From Euphorbia lathyris (lineage: Eukaryota > Streptophyta > Magnoliopsida > Malpighiales > Euphorbiaceae), in the NCBI RefSeq assembly GCF_963576675.1, contig NC_088913.1, positions 74,275,001 to 74,339,000 of the forward strand: DNA of 64,000 bases, written 5' to 3'. The position numbers and the translations under genes were made by a program. Below the pieces are notes generated by a model that had not been told where the DNA came from, made no database searches, and worked only from the letters and a program-made list of their open reading frames with translations. Positions 1-10,755 of this stretch are shown in pieces; the stretch's first letter is position 1; each line of letters opens with the position of its first letter.

Positions 1-87
1 ATTATTCTTTGGAAAGGAGATTGAGGGGTACTGGTTATATGGTTTAAATTTTCCTCTAATAGTTGAGAAAACTGAGGCGTGGATTGG

Positions 88-335
88 TTGAGTTAAGCCG
101 AAGCCTGGCTTTTGGAAGCTTAACTCGGATGGCTTGAGGAATACAGATTCCAGAATCATTGTACCTAGAGACGTCATTCGGGATAAGGATGGAAGGTGGT
201 GCAGTGGCTTTATTCATAATATATGTAAAGGTAGTTCGTTCCAGGTTGAGCTTTGAGGCATTTTATAGGCCTTAAGCTTGCAATTGATCTTCCTATCAGT
301 AGTTTGATGGTAGAAACAAATTGTTTGGAGGATGT
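88..335 (+). pseudogene. RNase H-domain remnant of a non-LTR retrotransposon
   Basis: The translation reads FWKLNSDG, then VIRDKDGRWCSGF, then (after a frame change) GLKLAIDLPISSLMVETN. This order matches the RNase H domain at the C-terminus of many plant L1-type LINEs, where a KxNxDG strand, a GGxxRDxxGxWxxGF strand and a GLxLA helix follow one another. Two in-frame stops (in VEL*GIL*) and a frameshift near 265 show it is dead. No start, poly-A tail or target duplication is visible. A host RVT_3-type gene fragment is the alternative. Confidence 0.6.
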
Positions 336-544
336 AAATAGGGGTGAAGACAAGGGGGGTCTGGAGAGGCTAGACACCCCAGCCGCCACAATCACCTCTA
401 CCATTGATGGTTTCCGGCACCCGCAGCCGTTGGAACTACTTTATTATCTATGGTTTCAGCTCTACTGTTTTTGATAAATTAAGATTCAGAGTGATTAATT
501 AACTCATTAAGTTTGTAATTAATTACAAAATCAAACTTGATTAG
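336..544. repeat. Dispersed repeat R1, left part
   Basis: No gene is seen. From about 380 to 544 the sequence is recognisably similar to 44620-44790; shared blocks include GATGGTTTCC, GTTGGAACTA and a TTAATTAACTCATTAAGTTTG-like stretch. The similarity resumes at 4763 beyond the LTR retrotransposon, so the element at 545-4762 interrupted this repeat. Confidence 0.6.
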
Positions 545-870
545 TGATAAGTTAAGAAGATCTATACGTGGCAGAATCAAAAACAGAAAATACATGAAGT
601 AAAGTGGAGCTGCTGAAGAATAGGTCAATTTGTTTCTTAGTGGATAATTATTTCAATTTGATTTTTAATCTGCACAATAAAATACTAGTGCCGTTGTGGG
701 CTAAAAAATAGGTGAAGTTGTTGAGTTTTATTTCTATTTAAACTCTGTAACAATCAACAAATGGGCATTGAAGAATAAATTCAGAAAAGAACAACGTTCT
801 TTACTTCCAACTGTTCTATTTTCTCTAAATTTCAGTTCTCAATCTTGACAGCTTTGATTGGGACCTATCA
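545..870 (+). repeat. 5' LTR of the Ty3/gypsy element
   Basis: Begins TGATAAGTTAAGAAG and ends GGGACCTATCA; near-identical to 4440-4762. It contains an AATAAA-type signal (GAAGAATAAATTC). The LTR start also encodes the last residues of the polyprotein when read from the 3' copy. Confidence 0.93.
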
Positions 871-871
871 T

Positions 872-888
872 TGGTATTAGAGCCAGGT
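872..888 (+). other. Primer-binding site, initiator-Met tRNA type
   Basis: TGGTATTAGAGCCAGGT lies one base after the 5' LTR. It matches the common plant PBS TGGTATCAGAGCC with one C-to-T change. Confidence 0.85.
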
Positions 889-894
889 CTAACA

Positions 895-1779
895 ATGTCA
901 ACAAACAAAGAAAGAATTGAAAACTTGGAGACAGGGCTTGGAGAGCTTCAACATGGGATGAGCCGAATTGAAATTGGTCTCGCTGACAAATTTCGACAAC
1001 TAGAAGACACACTCTCTAAACTAGCTGACAGTGTGGTTTCCAACAAAGAAGGGGGATATAGTAGCGGGTCACATAAACATCCTCGCCGTAATGGGGAAAA
1101 TTCGTTTGATGGTAGTGGAGGAAGGCCGCCATTTTTTTCCAAAATGGCTAAGCTGGAATTTCCCAAATATGCAGGCGAAGATCCAACAGAATGGTTTAAT
1201 AAGGTGGACCAATTTTTCGAATATCAAGGGACTAATGAAGCTCAGAAGGTGTCGATAGCTTCCTTTCACCTTGATGGGGAAGCCAATCAGTGGTGGCAAT
1301 GGCTGCGCAAAGCTTATAAAGAAGAAGATCGAGAGGTGACATGGGCCATTTTTCAAGAGGAACTATGGGCTCGCTTTGGCCCAACTGATTGCGAAGACTT
1401 TGATGAGGCCTTGTCTAGAGTGAAGCAAATAGGATCCTTGCGTGAGTATCAAAAGGAGTTTGAAAAATTGGGGAACAGAGTGCAAGGATGGACACAGAAA
1501 GCATTGGTCGGCACTTTTATGGGCGTCCTCAAAACTGAAATCGCCGATGGCATCAGGATGTTCAAACCTAAAACGCTGAAAGAAGCGATCAGCTTAGCAC
1601 GAATGAGAGATGAGCAGCTATCACGTCAGCAGAGGTTTGTTAAATCTCCACCATCTTTCAAATCTCAACTTATTTCTACTTCCCCAGCAAAGAATTCATC
1701 GCCAGCAGCCGTGAAACGACTGAATTGGGATGAGATGCAGAAACGACGTGCTCAGGGTCTTTGCTTTCAATTGCGATGA
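895..1779 (+). pseudogene. Gag of the Ty3/gypsy element (frameshifted at its 3' end)
   Basis: Encodes the capsid-like Gag. I start it at the ATG of MSTNKERIENLE, after a coiled-coil-prone N-terminus; the upstream ATG-less extension only continues from the PBS. The core KLEFPKYAGEDPTEWFNKVD followed by WWQWL and a FARFG-like segment is the typical retrotransposon gag fold of plant Ty3 elements. The frame ends early at QLR* because of a one-base change near 1764-1770, inside the zinc knuckle. The knuckle itself continues in the next frame. Confidence 0.85.
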
Positions 1780-2212
1780 GAAATTCACCCCAGGTCACAA
1801 ATGTCGAGGAGAAAAACTTTTGTTATTGGAAGCGGATGAAGACTTAGAAGACAAAATAATTATGGAGGAACCTGAAATATCGCTACATGCCCTCACTGGT
1901 TGGTCTAATGTCCGAACGATGCGTATTTCAGCAAAGGTGGGATCGTATGATGTGATCGTCCTCATTGATAGTGGATCAACGCATAACTTTATTAGTGAGA
2001 AAATGGCTGGGATACTACACTTACCGATTCAGTCCACCGAACCCTTTGATGTCAAAGTGGCCAACGGAGAGCGTTTAAAATGCAGGGAGCGGTTTGAAGA
2101 AGTTTCCATCTCGCTGCAAGGTATTCCTTTCACCGTCACTTTTTATTCAATTCCACTAACAGGGTTGGACATGGTGTTAGGCGTACAATGGTTGGAACAA
2201 CTGGGTCATGCA
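1760..2212 (+). pseudogene. Zinc knuckle and aspartic protease of the Ty3/gypsy element
   Basis: In a different frame from Gag, the segment continues with CFNCDEKFTPGHKC (nucleic-acid-binding knuckle) and then VIVLIDSGSTHNFI, whose D-S-G (D codon at 1967) is the retroviral-type protease active site. GLDMVLGVQWLEQLG is the usual end of the protease region. The frame then stops (HAC*) because the following sequence jumps to the end of RT. The protease core itself looks intact. Confidence 0.85.
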
Positions 2213-2257
2213 TGTTGAACATGTTCAAAAGGCTTTTGAAATATTACAGCATAATCA

Positions 2258-4497
2258 ATTTTTTTATCAAGATGAGCAAGTGTGTGTTTGGCCAAACTGA
2301 GATAGAATATCTGGGTCATATTGTCTCTTCTGAAGGTGTCAAGGTGGACCAAGGAAAGATAAAAGCTATGCTTGAATGGCCTAAGCCTACTAATGTCTCT
2401 GAATTACGTGGTTTTTTAGGCCTCACAGGTTATTACAGAAAATTTGTTCGTAATTATGGAGTTATTGCTCGACCCTTGACAAATCTCTTGAAAAAAGGGC
2501 AATTTTCTTGGTCTGATGAAGCGGAGGCTTCCTTTACGACTCTAAAGCATGCGATGTCAACTACTCCAACACTTGCAATGCCGAACTTTAATGAGCCTTT
2601 TGTCATCGAATCAGATGCTTCCAGTGATGGAATTGGGGCAGTTCTTACTCAACAAGGCAAACCCATCGCATTCATGAGTCGAGCCTTAGGAGTAACCAAA
2701 CAATCATGGTCCACGTATGCTAAGGAGATGCTAACGATTGTTCAAGCAATTCAGACTTGGCGCCTATATCTGTTAGGACGTAAATTTTATATTCAAACGG
2801 ACCAACGAAGTCTCAAATATTTTTTGGAGCAACGAATCGTCACACCGGAACAGCAAAAATGGGTCTCCAAATTGATGGGCTATGATTATGAGATCAGTTA
2901 CAAGCCAGTACATGAAAATTCAGCAGCCGATGCACTCTCAAGAGTCGTAGGCAGCCCCAGTCTTGATACACTTTATGTTCCTCAATCATCGTTATGGAAG
3001 GAAATTGCAGCAGCAGCTAAACAACACCCATATATGGTGCAAATCGGCAAATTGGCAGATGAGAAACCCGGAGATCCATATCGATGGCACAATGATCTGA
3101 TTCACTACCATAACCGTGTAGTGGTTCCCCCAAATTCACATCTTATCACTCTAATTTTCCAGGAATTTCATGATTCTCCATACGATGGCCATTTTGGAGC
3201 CTTACGAACTCAGAAAAGGATAGCACAACAATTTTACTGGCCAAGGATGCATAAAGACATCTCTGAATATGTTGCTTCCTGCACAGTTTGCCAGAGAAAC
3301 AAAGCAGTAACTAGTTCTCCAGCAGGTTTACTCCAACCTTTACCGATCCCTCATCAAATTTGGGATGATATTACAATGGATTTTGTTGAAGGACTACCAT
3401 CTTCACATGGAAAGAATTCCATCATGGTGGTGGTGGATCGTTTGAGCAAAAGTGCCCATTTCACAGCCTTATCTCACCCATATACTGCTAAAATAGTGGC
3501 TGAAAAGTTTGTTGACGGGATAGTTCGGCTCCATGGCATGCCTCGGTCTATCGTTAGTGATCGTGATCCTATTTTCATAAGTCATTTTTGGCATGAATTC
3601 TTCAAACTCTCTGGCACTCAACTAAACATGAGCTCAGCATATCATCCCCAAAGTGATGGTCAGTCCGAGGTTGTTAATAGATGCCTCGAGCAGTACCTTC
3701 GATGTTTTGTTTCCCAACAACAGAAAAAATGGAGTACTTTTCTTCCTTGGGCGGAGTTTTGGTACAATACCTCCTTCCATTGTTCTATCGGCATGAGCCC
3801 CTTCCAAGCATTATATGGTCGTCCACCTCTGTGTATTCCACAGTATCAAATTGGATCCACTAATGTCCATGAGGTGGATCAAACATTGCTATCACGTGAT
3901 GAGATACTCAAGCAGCTCAAGGAGAATTTATCTTCCGCCAATAACCGAATGAAGCAACAGGCACATTTGAAGAGGAGGGATGTCGAGTATCAAGTGGGTG
4001 ATTCATTTTATCTAAAACTTCACCCATATCGCCATCAAACAGTGCTTAGACGGGCTTGTCAGAAATTGGCCAGTCGCTTTTATGGTCCGTATCTCATTGT
4101 TGAAAAAATTGGGAAGGTCGCTTATAAACTTCAGTTACCGGAAGGGTCCAGAATTCATCCTGTTTTCCATGTTTCCATGTTAAAAAAACACATCGGCAGT
4201 GCAGCGGAAACCAGTACTGAACTTCCACCTGTCAGTACTGATGGCGAGCTTCTCATACAACCAGCAGCTCTCTTGGATACTAGGTGGGTCAAAAAAGGCA
4301 GTAAATTCCATGAAGAATGCCTAGTCCAATGGGACAACCTTCCTCCAGAAGATGCAACCTGGGAGGACTTGCAAGAGTTGAAGGACAAGTACCCCAATTT
4401 GAACCTTGAGGACAAGGTTCCAGTGAAAGAAGGGGGCAATGATAAGTTAAGAAGATCTATACGTGGCAGAATCAAAAACAGAAAATACATGAAGTAA
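2258..4497 (+). pseudogene. RT tail, RNase H, integrase and chromodomain-like tail of the Ty3/gypsy polyprotein
   Basis: A single open frame runs from FFIKMSKCVFGQ to the stop in the 3' LTR. In order: the RT thumb and connection (EYLGHIVSSEGV; LRGFLGLTGYYRKF), RNase H (SDASSDGIGAVL at about 2611, ending ADALSR at 2940), integrase zinc finger (H...H...CTVC ending near 3300), the DDE core (TMDF near 3375, SDRDP near 3560, E of SEVVNR near 3667), then a tail with CLVQWDNLPPEDATWED resembling a chromodomain that directs insertion to chromatin. The YxDD palm is missing, so no reverse transcription is possible. The upstream in-frame ATG at 2188 is fortuitous. Confidence 0.88.
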
Positions 4498-4762
4498 AGT
4501 GGAGCTGCTGAAGAATAGGTCAATTTGTTTCTTAGTGGATTATTTTAATTTGATTTTTAATCTGCACAATAAAATACTGGTGCCGTTGTGGGCTAAAAAA
4601 TAGGTGAAGTTGTTGAGTTTTATTTCTATTTAAACTCGGTAACAATCAGCAAATGGGCATTGAAGAATAAATTCAGAATAGAACAACGTTCTTTACTTCC
4701 AACTGTTCTATTTTCTCTAAATTTCAGTTCTCACTCTTGACAGCTTTGATTGGGACCTATCA
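4440..4762 (+). repeat. 3' LTR of the Ty3/gypsy element
   Basis: Copy of 545-870 with scattered substitutions and a small deletion near 4540. It is immediately preceded by a purine tract ending GGGGGCAA (plus-strand primer). Confidence 0.93.
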
Positions 4763-5509
4763 ATTAGTATATGATACGTGGTAAATTTCTCTAAATTTGT
4801 TCAAAACGATTGTAGTCCAAATCTAGCTTAGTTTTGAGAAGTTTTACATTGGTACTTAAAATGTAGTTCTGGAATACTCAGATGATAACAACAGTATATA
4901 CAGACAACAATTGAGCAAGTTCGATTTAGCAATTTTTTTTTTATGCAGGCATGTGTAAGATTGAACCCAACAGAACAATCTTATATTTGTAACTGGTAGT
5001 AAATATGATAGAAAAAGATTGCCCGACTTATCATCCATATAGAGTTTTAATTCGTAATACTGGCTCAGTTTGAAGTGGTGCCGATTCACCATATATTCAT
5101 ATAATAAAAGTGCGGATTGTCTGGCGAGGAAAGCTTTCACGACTCTCCATGGGTTTAACCATTTTGAATGAGACGAAGTAAATAACTCGACTATAATTAA
5201 GGAGAGGAGCGAAAAGGTGGATGCATCGTTCTTTTCTCTCGCATGATGCTAACCAAAGCCCGTGCAGCCTCCTTCAAACTAGCTCTTTTTTTACAAGAAT
5301 TAAAAAAAAAAATGTAAATTTGGAATCTGGATGAAGAGTTTTATGTTTAAAGCATACTAATCTTTTCATCGATAATATCAATTGTAAAAGATAAGGGTCT
5401 CATGTGTTGAAAAGATCAAAGTTTAATCCAGCAATATTAGATGATTGAAACTATTACTGAAATGTTTAAAACGGCACCAAAAGAGGGAGGGAATTAACAA
5501 ACAACACAA
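4763..5509. repeat. Dispersed repeat R1, right part, and AT-rich spacer
   Basis: No gene is seen. 4763-5060 resembles 44790-45060 in direct orientation and 4800-4990 resembles 49345-49520 in inverted orientation (shared CCAAATCTAG, GTTCGATTTAG, ATGCATG-type blocks). 5150-5500 is AT-rich spacer leading into the shared nsLTP 3' flank (AAAACGGCACCAAAAGAG). Confidence 0.55.
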
Positions 5510-5644
5510 TTTATTTATCATCAGATATGCCAAAATATTACATTAACCCTACAGCATTAACTGCTAACACTCCAGCATACTGGTAGAAGCAGACACATAC
5601 ATATAGATATGGTAGATAGTAGCGTAGCTGATGATGTTCACTTT

Positions 5645-6165
5645 TCATGGAATTGCAACAGCTGCAAGAGATAACAAAATAAACATATACGTTAGAGGGT
5701 AAGATAAGATATATGATTGGAACTTAACTATCCGTTTAAACTTTTAGTAAAGTTTAAAAGATTTCATGACAATATCAATAGTTGTAATTCAGCGATTAGA
5801 AATCGATGTATTTAAGTGAAATATGGGAACAAACCTCCACACTTCTGGCCAGCAGGACGATTAGCTAAGCCGCATCGTTTGGGAATGGAAAGTGCGTTTT
5901 CGGGTTTGCCTCCAGAAGCTCTGACTGTATCAGAATAAGCAACAGCACACATACATTGAGGATTGTCGACCATTTTGGCAGCAAGAGCACAGCACTCTGC
6001 AGAAACAGCAGCATCTGCGTTCTGTGATGCTGGTGAACATGCTTGCATGTTCTGAGCTACCTGATCAGCTGTCTGTTTCCCACATTCTCCAGCCGCATGT
6101 GCTCCATATAGAGCAAAAGCTACCAAGAACGCTACAATGCAAACGGATTTCACTGGAATTGCCAT
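5645..6165 (-). CDS. Non-specific lipid transfer protein, copy 1 (two exons)
   Basis: Secreted small protein expected to bind lipids in the apoplast or cuticle. Exon 1 is 6165-5835 and exon 2 only 5661-5645; the 173-bp phase-1 intron starts GTTTGT and ends CTTGCAG. Reading through the donor would give GGLFPYFT and a stop, but splicing gives KCGAVAIP, and all four copies keep this arrangement. The 115-residue product has a hydrophobic signal peptide (MAIPVKSVCIVAFLVAFAL...AHA) and eight cysteines spaced C-X14-C-X14-CC-X11-CXC-X24-C-X10-C, which I recall as the Boutrot type V pattern. The start is the MAIPVKS methionine because all copies begin there; an upstream in-frame ATG lies in the 5' UTR. 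AATAAA on this strand is at 5515-5510. Confidence 0.92.
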
Positions 6166-6248
6166 CTCTGATTCTCTTCTGTGGATTCTATTATCAATAT
6201 ATTGCTGATTGGATTGCTGTGTGTTCCACAATATTCATCTGCCGAGGA

Positions 6249-6314
6249 TTTTATAGTGAGACAGAGATTCTTATTATGGTTACAACACTGAATTCCACTA
6301 ATCATAGTGGAATT
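6249..6314 (-). promoter_or_regulatory. nsLTP1 promoter: TATA box and upstream palindrome
   Basis: TATAAAA on the minus strand at 6255-6249, about 85 bp before the start codon. Further upstream, 6291-6314 is a palindrome with 9-bp arms AATTCCACT and AGTGGAATT around a 6-bp loop. Both are kept at matching places in all four nsLTP copies. Confidence 0.7.
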
Positions 6315-6420
6315 AGCACTTGATTAATCATCATCATGGTGGATAACACTAGAACAAAAACTATTATATCTACAAACTAGATAATCTTACCTAACAATTG
6401 ATTAGTAAGTTTGATGAATA

Positions 6421-6613
6421 ACAACAACAACAACAAAGCCTTAGTCCCGAAATGATTCGGGGTCGGCTAACATGAACCATCATATAAAACCGTGAAAATC
6501 AAGTCGTGTCAGCGACACAGATTCGCTCCCTCCACTCCGTCCTATCCACTACCATATTTTCCTCAATTCTCAATAAACTCATATCACTCTCGATCACCCT
6601 CCTCCAAGTTTGC
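6421..6613 (-). mobile_element. 5'-truncated RTE-type LINE insertion
   Basis: 193 bp nearly identical to the 3' end of the RTE LINE at 30851 onward, including the CAACAACAACAACAAAGCC tail that marks the 3' end. TGAATA is duplicated at 6415-6420 and 6614-6619. The nsLTP2 flank near 22486 has the uninterrupted sequence (TTTGATGAATATAAAAC), an empty site showing the insertion came after the nsLTP duplication. Confidence 0.85.
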
Positions 6614-6619
6614 TGAATA

Positions 6620-7060
6620 TAAAAGTAAAAAGTTTATACAAAGAAAATGAATCTACGCAAAAGAAGAATATGTGGTTTGGTCATTTTGTCTATATTTGAA
6701 GGTGGGGTGATGCACATATATATAAATATTTTAGTGTAAATTATACCCATGGCCTATGGCTGCGGTTTGGTTACTAACTGAATCCAAAAATACATAATTA
6801 CAAAAATCGAACCGAATACATTATTATGTGGCTGAATTTTGAGAGTCCACGTGTTAATCTACATTTGCACAAAAGTAAGATTAAATGGGGATAGTTGTAC
6901 AACGAACCAACTTCGATGCCTCAATTTAAGAAAGGACTAGAGAATGATCACAATCAGTAAAGAAAGTTGTAATGTCAACTTAATAGAATGAATGTGTCCA
7001 TTTACCTTGAGTTGGTCTTACTCTATTTAAACTGATGTTGAACTGTAGAAGACGGTTACA
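6620..7060. other. nsLTP1 far-upstream flank, no gene seen
   Basis: AT-rich spacer. 6640-6850 is similar to the nsLTP2 upstream flank, split there between 22500-22573 and 24102-24230 by a MULE. No coding signal is seen. Confidence 0.5.
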
Positions 7061-8594
7061 GATTGCGGAGCGGGGTGGGTCACGTGTATCTTGTTGATAG
7101 GAGGAAGTGTGCCCAGATATCAGGGTCTGATATCCCTCAAGGCCATTTGGTCTGTGACTCTCGCGACCGAATGCGATTGATTGGATCTTGCGAGACTTCC
7201 CAAGTCAAGCCTTTTGAAACGCAGTCGTTTGCTGTATTTACCTGAGGAGATGTGATGTATTCTGTGTCTCTGAGAGTTGGTTCTGGCTTCTGCTTTGTCA
7301 CCTGGCAAAGTTATATTAGCCTGATATCAGATGTCCACCCCGAGTCTAATTTATCATTGTTTAGGATAAGAAATCTTATCGTTTCGTGATAAATTGATGA
7401 GGGGGATTTGAACTTTGATACTTTTTTAGAAGTTTCTGGAAAATAGGGGACTTATAAGGAGGTTATACAGCTCTGGACATTTGATTTTTCCCTCATTTAG
7501 TGCACATAAATGCACCTTTAAGGACACACTTTTCTATGCTCCTGAGCATCTTTTTGATTGATAGCGGTTCCCTTCGGCCCTACCACGTATCAGCATTTTT
7601 CTATTTTGAGGTTGTGTGTTAAGGGCTTTTAGTGCCCTTTAATCATTGTTTGTTTAATAACGATGTCATATGTCGATTTGTTTGCCCATTTGAGCAATAT
7701 AAAAATGGGAAAAATATTGGATGTGTTTCTAATCCGTTTATCTTATCCAAGTTTATTCATTGTCTTTCTTGCGACTGGAAGGTTCTTTTAAAGGGAAACT
7801 TCTTGGATTCTTATACTGATCTCGGGGGAGATTATGGTTATGTTGATGATGGGTGTGCTTTTTCTCCCCTCTTTTCATCATCGAGTGAAGATGCCATGTA
7901 TTTATGCACCATGTGTTGGGTTAGGATGACATGTTTCTCTTATAAGTAACGTTGTGAGGATTCTGGAGGGAATTTCATCATTTATTTCCCAGGCTGTTCT
8001 TAGTGCTTGGGTGGAGCTTTTTAGCCTTTGTGAGGATTATGCTTGTCATAGGTTTCAAGGTGACTAGTATCGCCTTTCTCTCCCGCATTCAGTTTTCACA
8101 AGTTTAAGAAAATAGAAAAAAAAGAGTCTCTGTTTTTCTTTTCAAGAAGATATATCAATTCTTATTTTTCCAAAAAAAAATATTAATTCTTATACCTGCA
8201 GATTTCAACTAGAAAGTTGATTTAAGTACGATGTTTTGATTCCTGTGATTAGTAATCATTGTTCCCATTCCGCAAGTGACGAAGTAAAGGGAGTTCTCCT
8301 TTTAACTCTTCAATCTCGTCCAAAGGGACTACTCTCAATCATTGGTGAAAGGTATTAATTTTCTAACCTTAACTAAAATTGCATATTGTAGATCCATGCG
8401 GATCGTATATGTTTGCTTTATGTGTTTTAAAACCCTCGAAAATCATGCAAAAATTCCATCAGGTCCATTAGTGTGTGAGGATGATTTTTTCATCTTGGGA
8501 GGATATGTGATGCATATCCTATTTTTCTCTACCCAGTACATGACTTCATTGAGAACGTTTAAAGAGACCGGTGACATATCTGAGTGCTCTTTAT
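7061..8594 (+). other. Decayed sequence, probably the 5' part of a copia remnant
   Basis: No intact reading frame. A 105-residue open frame at 7632-7949 and an 84-residue one at 8342-8596 carry no motif I can name. Because copia RT text begins at about 8595 in the same orientation, this stretch probably holds older copia sequence, but I cannot place integrase motifs in it. Confidence 0.3.
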
Positions 8595-8855
8595 GAGTTT
8601 ATCATGTTAAACAAAAGTGAGATGTTATCTTGGATCGCTACAAGGCTTAGCTCATGGCCAAAGGATACAATCAACCTTTCGAGGTTGAATTTTGTTTAAC
8701 GCATTTAGTCAAGTGATAAATCCATACAATCTTTGCATTTTTATAGCGCTTGGAGTTTCTTTTAATTGGTCTACCATTTAGTTAGTTGTATCCAACACAT
8801 TTCTTCATTGTAACTTGGAAAAAAAGTGTACATACAACAAAAATCGGGTTGTAAT
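8595..8855 (+). pseudogene. Ty1/copia reverse transcriptase fragment, interrupted at 8855
   Basis: Reads DRYKA*LMAKGYNQPF and then, after frame changes, VVSNTFLHCNLEKK, recognisable as the copia RT segments [12 protein letters not shown] and LDVxNAFLHGxLEE. Stops and frameshifts make it dead. The text is cut exactly at 8855, where the small LTR element (8856-10608) is inserted. The RNase H part of what is probably the same element is at 11660-11960. Confidence 0.7.
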
Positions 8856-9079
8856 TGTTGAAATAATAAACTTATAATTAATAGTCTTTAATTTGGTTCA
8901 GTATAGTGTCCAAGAGTCATTTCTGTATCTGTATTTATAGAGAGTTAATGTCGTTTACTAAGAGTCATGTATGTAATCTATAAATACCTATCAATATAAG
9001 TAGTAAGGAAAGAGAATTTTCTTCCAACAATTATACTCTTCCTCTATTACCAGTGAAATTTTATTTATTTGATCCAACA
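8856..9079 (+). repeat. 5' LTR of small LTR element, copy A
   Basis: 224 bp, TGTTGAAATAATAAAC...GATCCAACA, with a TATA-like CTATAAATAC near 8980. It is the same family as 19737-20007 but lacks the internal duplication seen there. Confidence 0.9.
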
Positions 9080-9125
9080 AATTGGTATCAGAGCCAGACA
9101 AAAATTCTCCTGAAAATTGAGAATC

Positions 9126-10345
9126 ATGGTGAAAAGAGAAATCGCCATTGATTCGTGTAAGACCAAGTCGCGGATTTGGAAAGCTGTGTGCTTATGCATC
9201 AGTCATATCAAAGAACAAGTTGATTCTTTGACCTTTGAGGGGATCAGGAGATTGTTGGAGAAGGATATGAGATTGGAGAAATATGCTTTGGATGTACATA
9301 AGAAATTTGTCATGCAATGTCTTGTGGAGTCCTTACAAAGTGATGATGATGATGATGATGACAATTCTGAGGATTTAGGAGAAATTAAGGTACAAGAACA
9401 TGTATCAGATGATGAGGAGCATTAGCAAGGCCATGATGAAAAGAGCTTCCTATATTAAAGCCAATTATGAGGAAGTTACAATGGTCTGTCTTTGTCGAAT
9501 TTTAGAGGAAGATATTGGACTTGATAAATTTGCACTTCATCCATACAATAAATATATAAGCGATCATTTAGATGACATATTACTATAGGTTGATGAGAAT
9601 TTGGAGTCTTCAAACAGAGAGATTATGAGGACGAAATGAAGTAAAACCAAAGAATAAAATTAGTGAAAAGCAAAAGGTGCAAATTTTTGAAGTATCTAAA
9701 AAGAGGAAGAGGATTGAAAATGAAGTCAAAGCATCAAGCGAGAAGCAAAACAAGCTTATGGAAGAAGCAATGAAGGACAACAACAGTGCAGAACATATCG
9801 AGAATGGTTCTAATCATAGTTGTTCTCAATCATCTGTTGAACAAAGTAAAAATGAAGTTTCAACACCAGCGTATGGTAAAAATGTTGAGAACAAACGTGA
9901 GACCGAACTAATGAAGGAACTGAAGGAGATATTTTGCATAGAAGGATTATCATCAAACACATCTGAAAAAGAAATTATGGAAGTTAAAAAGAGAAAGGAG
10001 AGAGTGGAAGAAGTAGAGGGAATTGGCATGAGTAACATTGTGTCAAGTTCACGTAGAAGGTGCACTATTTATGTGCCACATCTAAAACCCAAAATACCAG
10101 TTGACGGTGATAATAGTGATGTTGATGGCACTGACAAAGATGATTGCGAAGACGATGATGATGAGAAAGAAAAAGAAAACGATGGAGATAATAATGGGGA
10201 TGATGGAAGACTCAGTGAAGAGGTCAATAACAATCAAGTTCAAAGAAAACGATGGAGATAATAATGGGGATGGTAGAAGCTCAGAGTGAAGAGGTCAATA
10301 ACGATGAAGTTCGAAAATGTAGCAGATCAAGAACTATTATTTGGT
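9126..10345 (+). pseudogene. Captured HIRIP3/CHZ histone-chaperone-like coding sequence, copy A (broken)
   Basis: The start is MVKREIAIDS, soon after the PBS. The first segment (to 9425) has a helical module EQVDSLTFEGIRRLLEKD reminiscent of a DEK C-terminal fold, then a long run of aspartates. After frame breaks, a second similar module (SYIKANYEEVTMVCLCRILE, LDKFAL) follows at about 9450-9585. At 9900-10090 comes the segment [20 protein letters not shown] with [13 protein letters not shown] and SSSRRRCT, then a very acidic tail. I recall this order from plant HIRIP3-like proteins with a CHZ motif, nuclear H2A-H2B chaperones. That identity is from memory, and the copy has several stops and frameshifts. 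Confidence 0.6.
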
Positions 10346-10384
10346 GTTACTAAGGGATAAAAAAATTATAAGTTTAAAGGGGTG

Positions 10385-10608
10385 TATTGAAATAATAAAC
10401 TTATAATTAATAGTCTTTAATTTGGTTCAGTGTATTGTCTAAGAGTCATTTCTGTATCTGTATCTATAGAGAGTTAATGTTATTTACTGAGAGTCATGTG
10501 TGTAATCTATAAATACCTATCAATACAAGTAGTAAGAAAAAAGAATTTTCTTCCAGCAATTATACTCTTCCTCTGTTATCTGTGAAAGTTTATTTATTTG
10601 ATCCAACA
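10385..10608 (+). repeat. 3' LTR of small LTR element, copy A
   Basis: Same length as the 5' LTR, with the terminal G of TG mutated to A (TATTGAAATA) and scattered substitutions. Confidence 0.9.
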
Positions 10609-10755
10609 GTAATAATCCTTTCTATCATGGTTTTGTTTGAAATTTATAAAAATCACTTTATGGTTTGAATATGCCACCCGAATGTAGCATAAGTGCCTCA
10701 CAAATGTCCAATAACAATTTGGTTTTTCACATTCTAAATCAGATACTTCCCAGTT

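Larger units (their letters stand above)
545..4762 (+). mobile_element. Ty3/gypsy (chromovirus-like) LTR retrotransposon, internally deleted
   Basis: A complete insertion bounded by two LTRs of 326 and 323 bp that start TG and end CA, with a perfect 5-bp target duplication ATTAG at 540-544 and 4763-4767. A primer-binding site follows the 5' LTR and a purine-rich tract (AAGAAGGGGGCAA) precedes the 3' LTR. Domain order is gag, zinc knuckle, protease, (RT largely missing), RNase H, integrase, chromodomain-like tail, which fits plant chromoviruses. At about 4.2 kb it is roughly 1 kb shorter than intact relatives because the RT fingers and palm are absent. Gag and protease are also out of frame. 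It could move only with help from another element. Confidence 0.93.
8856..10608 (+). mobile_element. Small non-autonomous LTR element carrying a HIRIP3/CHZ-like coding sequence, copy A
   Basis: LTRs of 224 bp (8856-9079 and 10385-10608) start TGTTG (TATTG in the 3' copy) and end CCAACA. They are flanked by a perfect 5-bp duplication GTAAT (8851-8855 and 10609-10613). A PBS, TGGTATCAGAGCC, begins at 9083, and a purine-rich AAGTTTAAAGGGG tract precedes the 3' LTR. There is no gag, protease, RT or integrase. The interior is an intronless host-like reading frame. By eye the LTRs differ at about 18 positions with no indels, so the insertion is not recent. It sits inside copia RT sequence. Confidence 0.9.

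Noticed and set aside
4856..5140. 94-residue minus-strand frame
   Set aside because: It overlaps dispersed repeat R1, has no motif, and its counterparts at 44.9 and 49.4 kb are not open.
5812..6231. 139-residue unspliced reading of nsLTP1 starting MWNTQQSN and ending GGLFPYFT
   Set aside because: Start methionine and splice structure shared by all four copies point to MAIPVKS and a 17-nt last exon; the longer reading includes 5' UTR and intron sequence.
7632..7949. 105-residue plus-strand frame as a gene
   Set aside because: No motif, AT-rich codon use, and it lies upstream in line with copia remnants; kept only as part of a low-confidence remnant.
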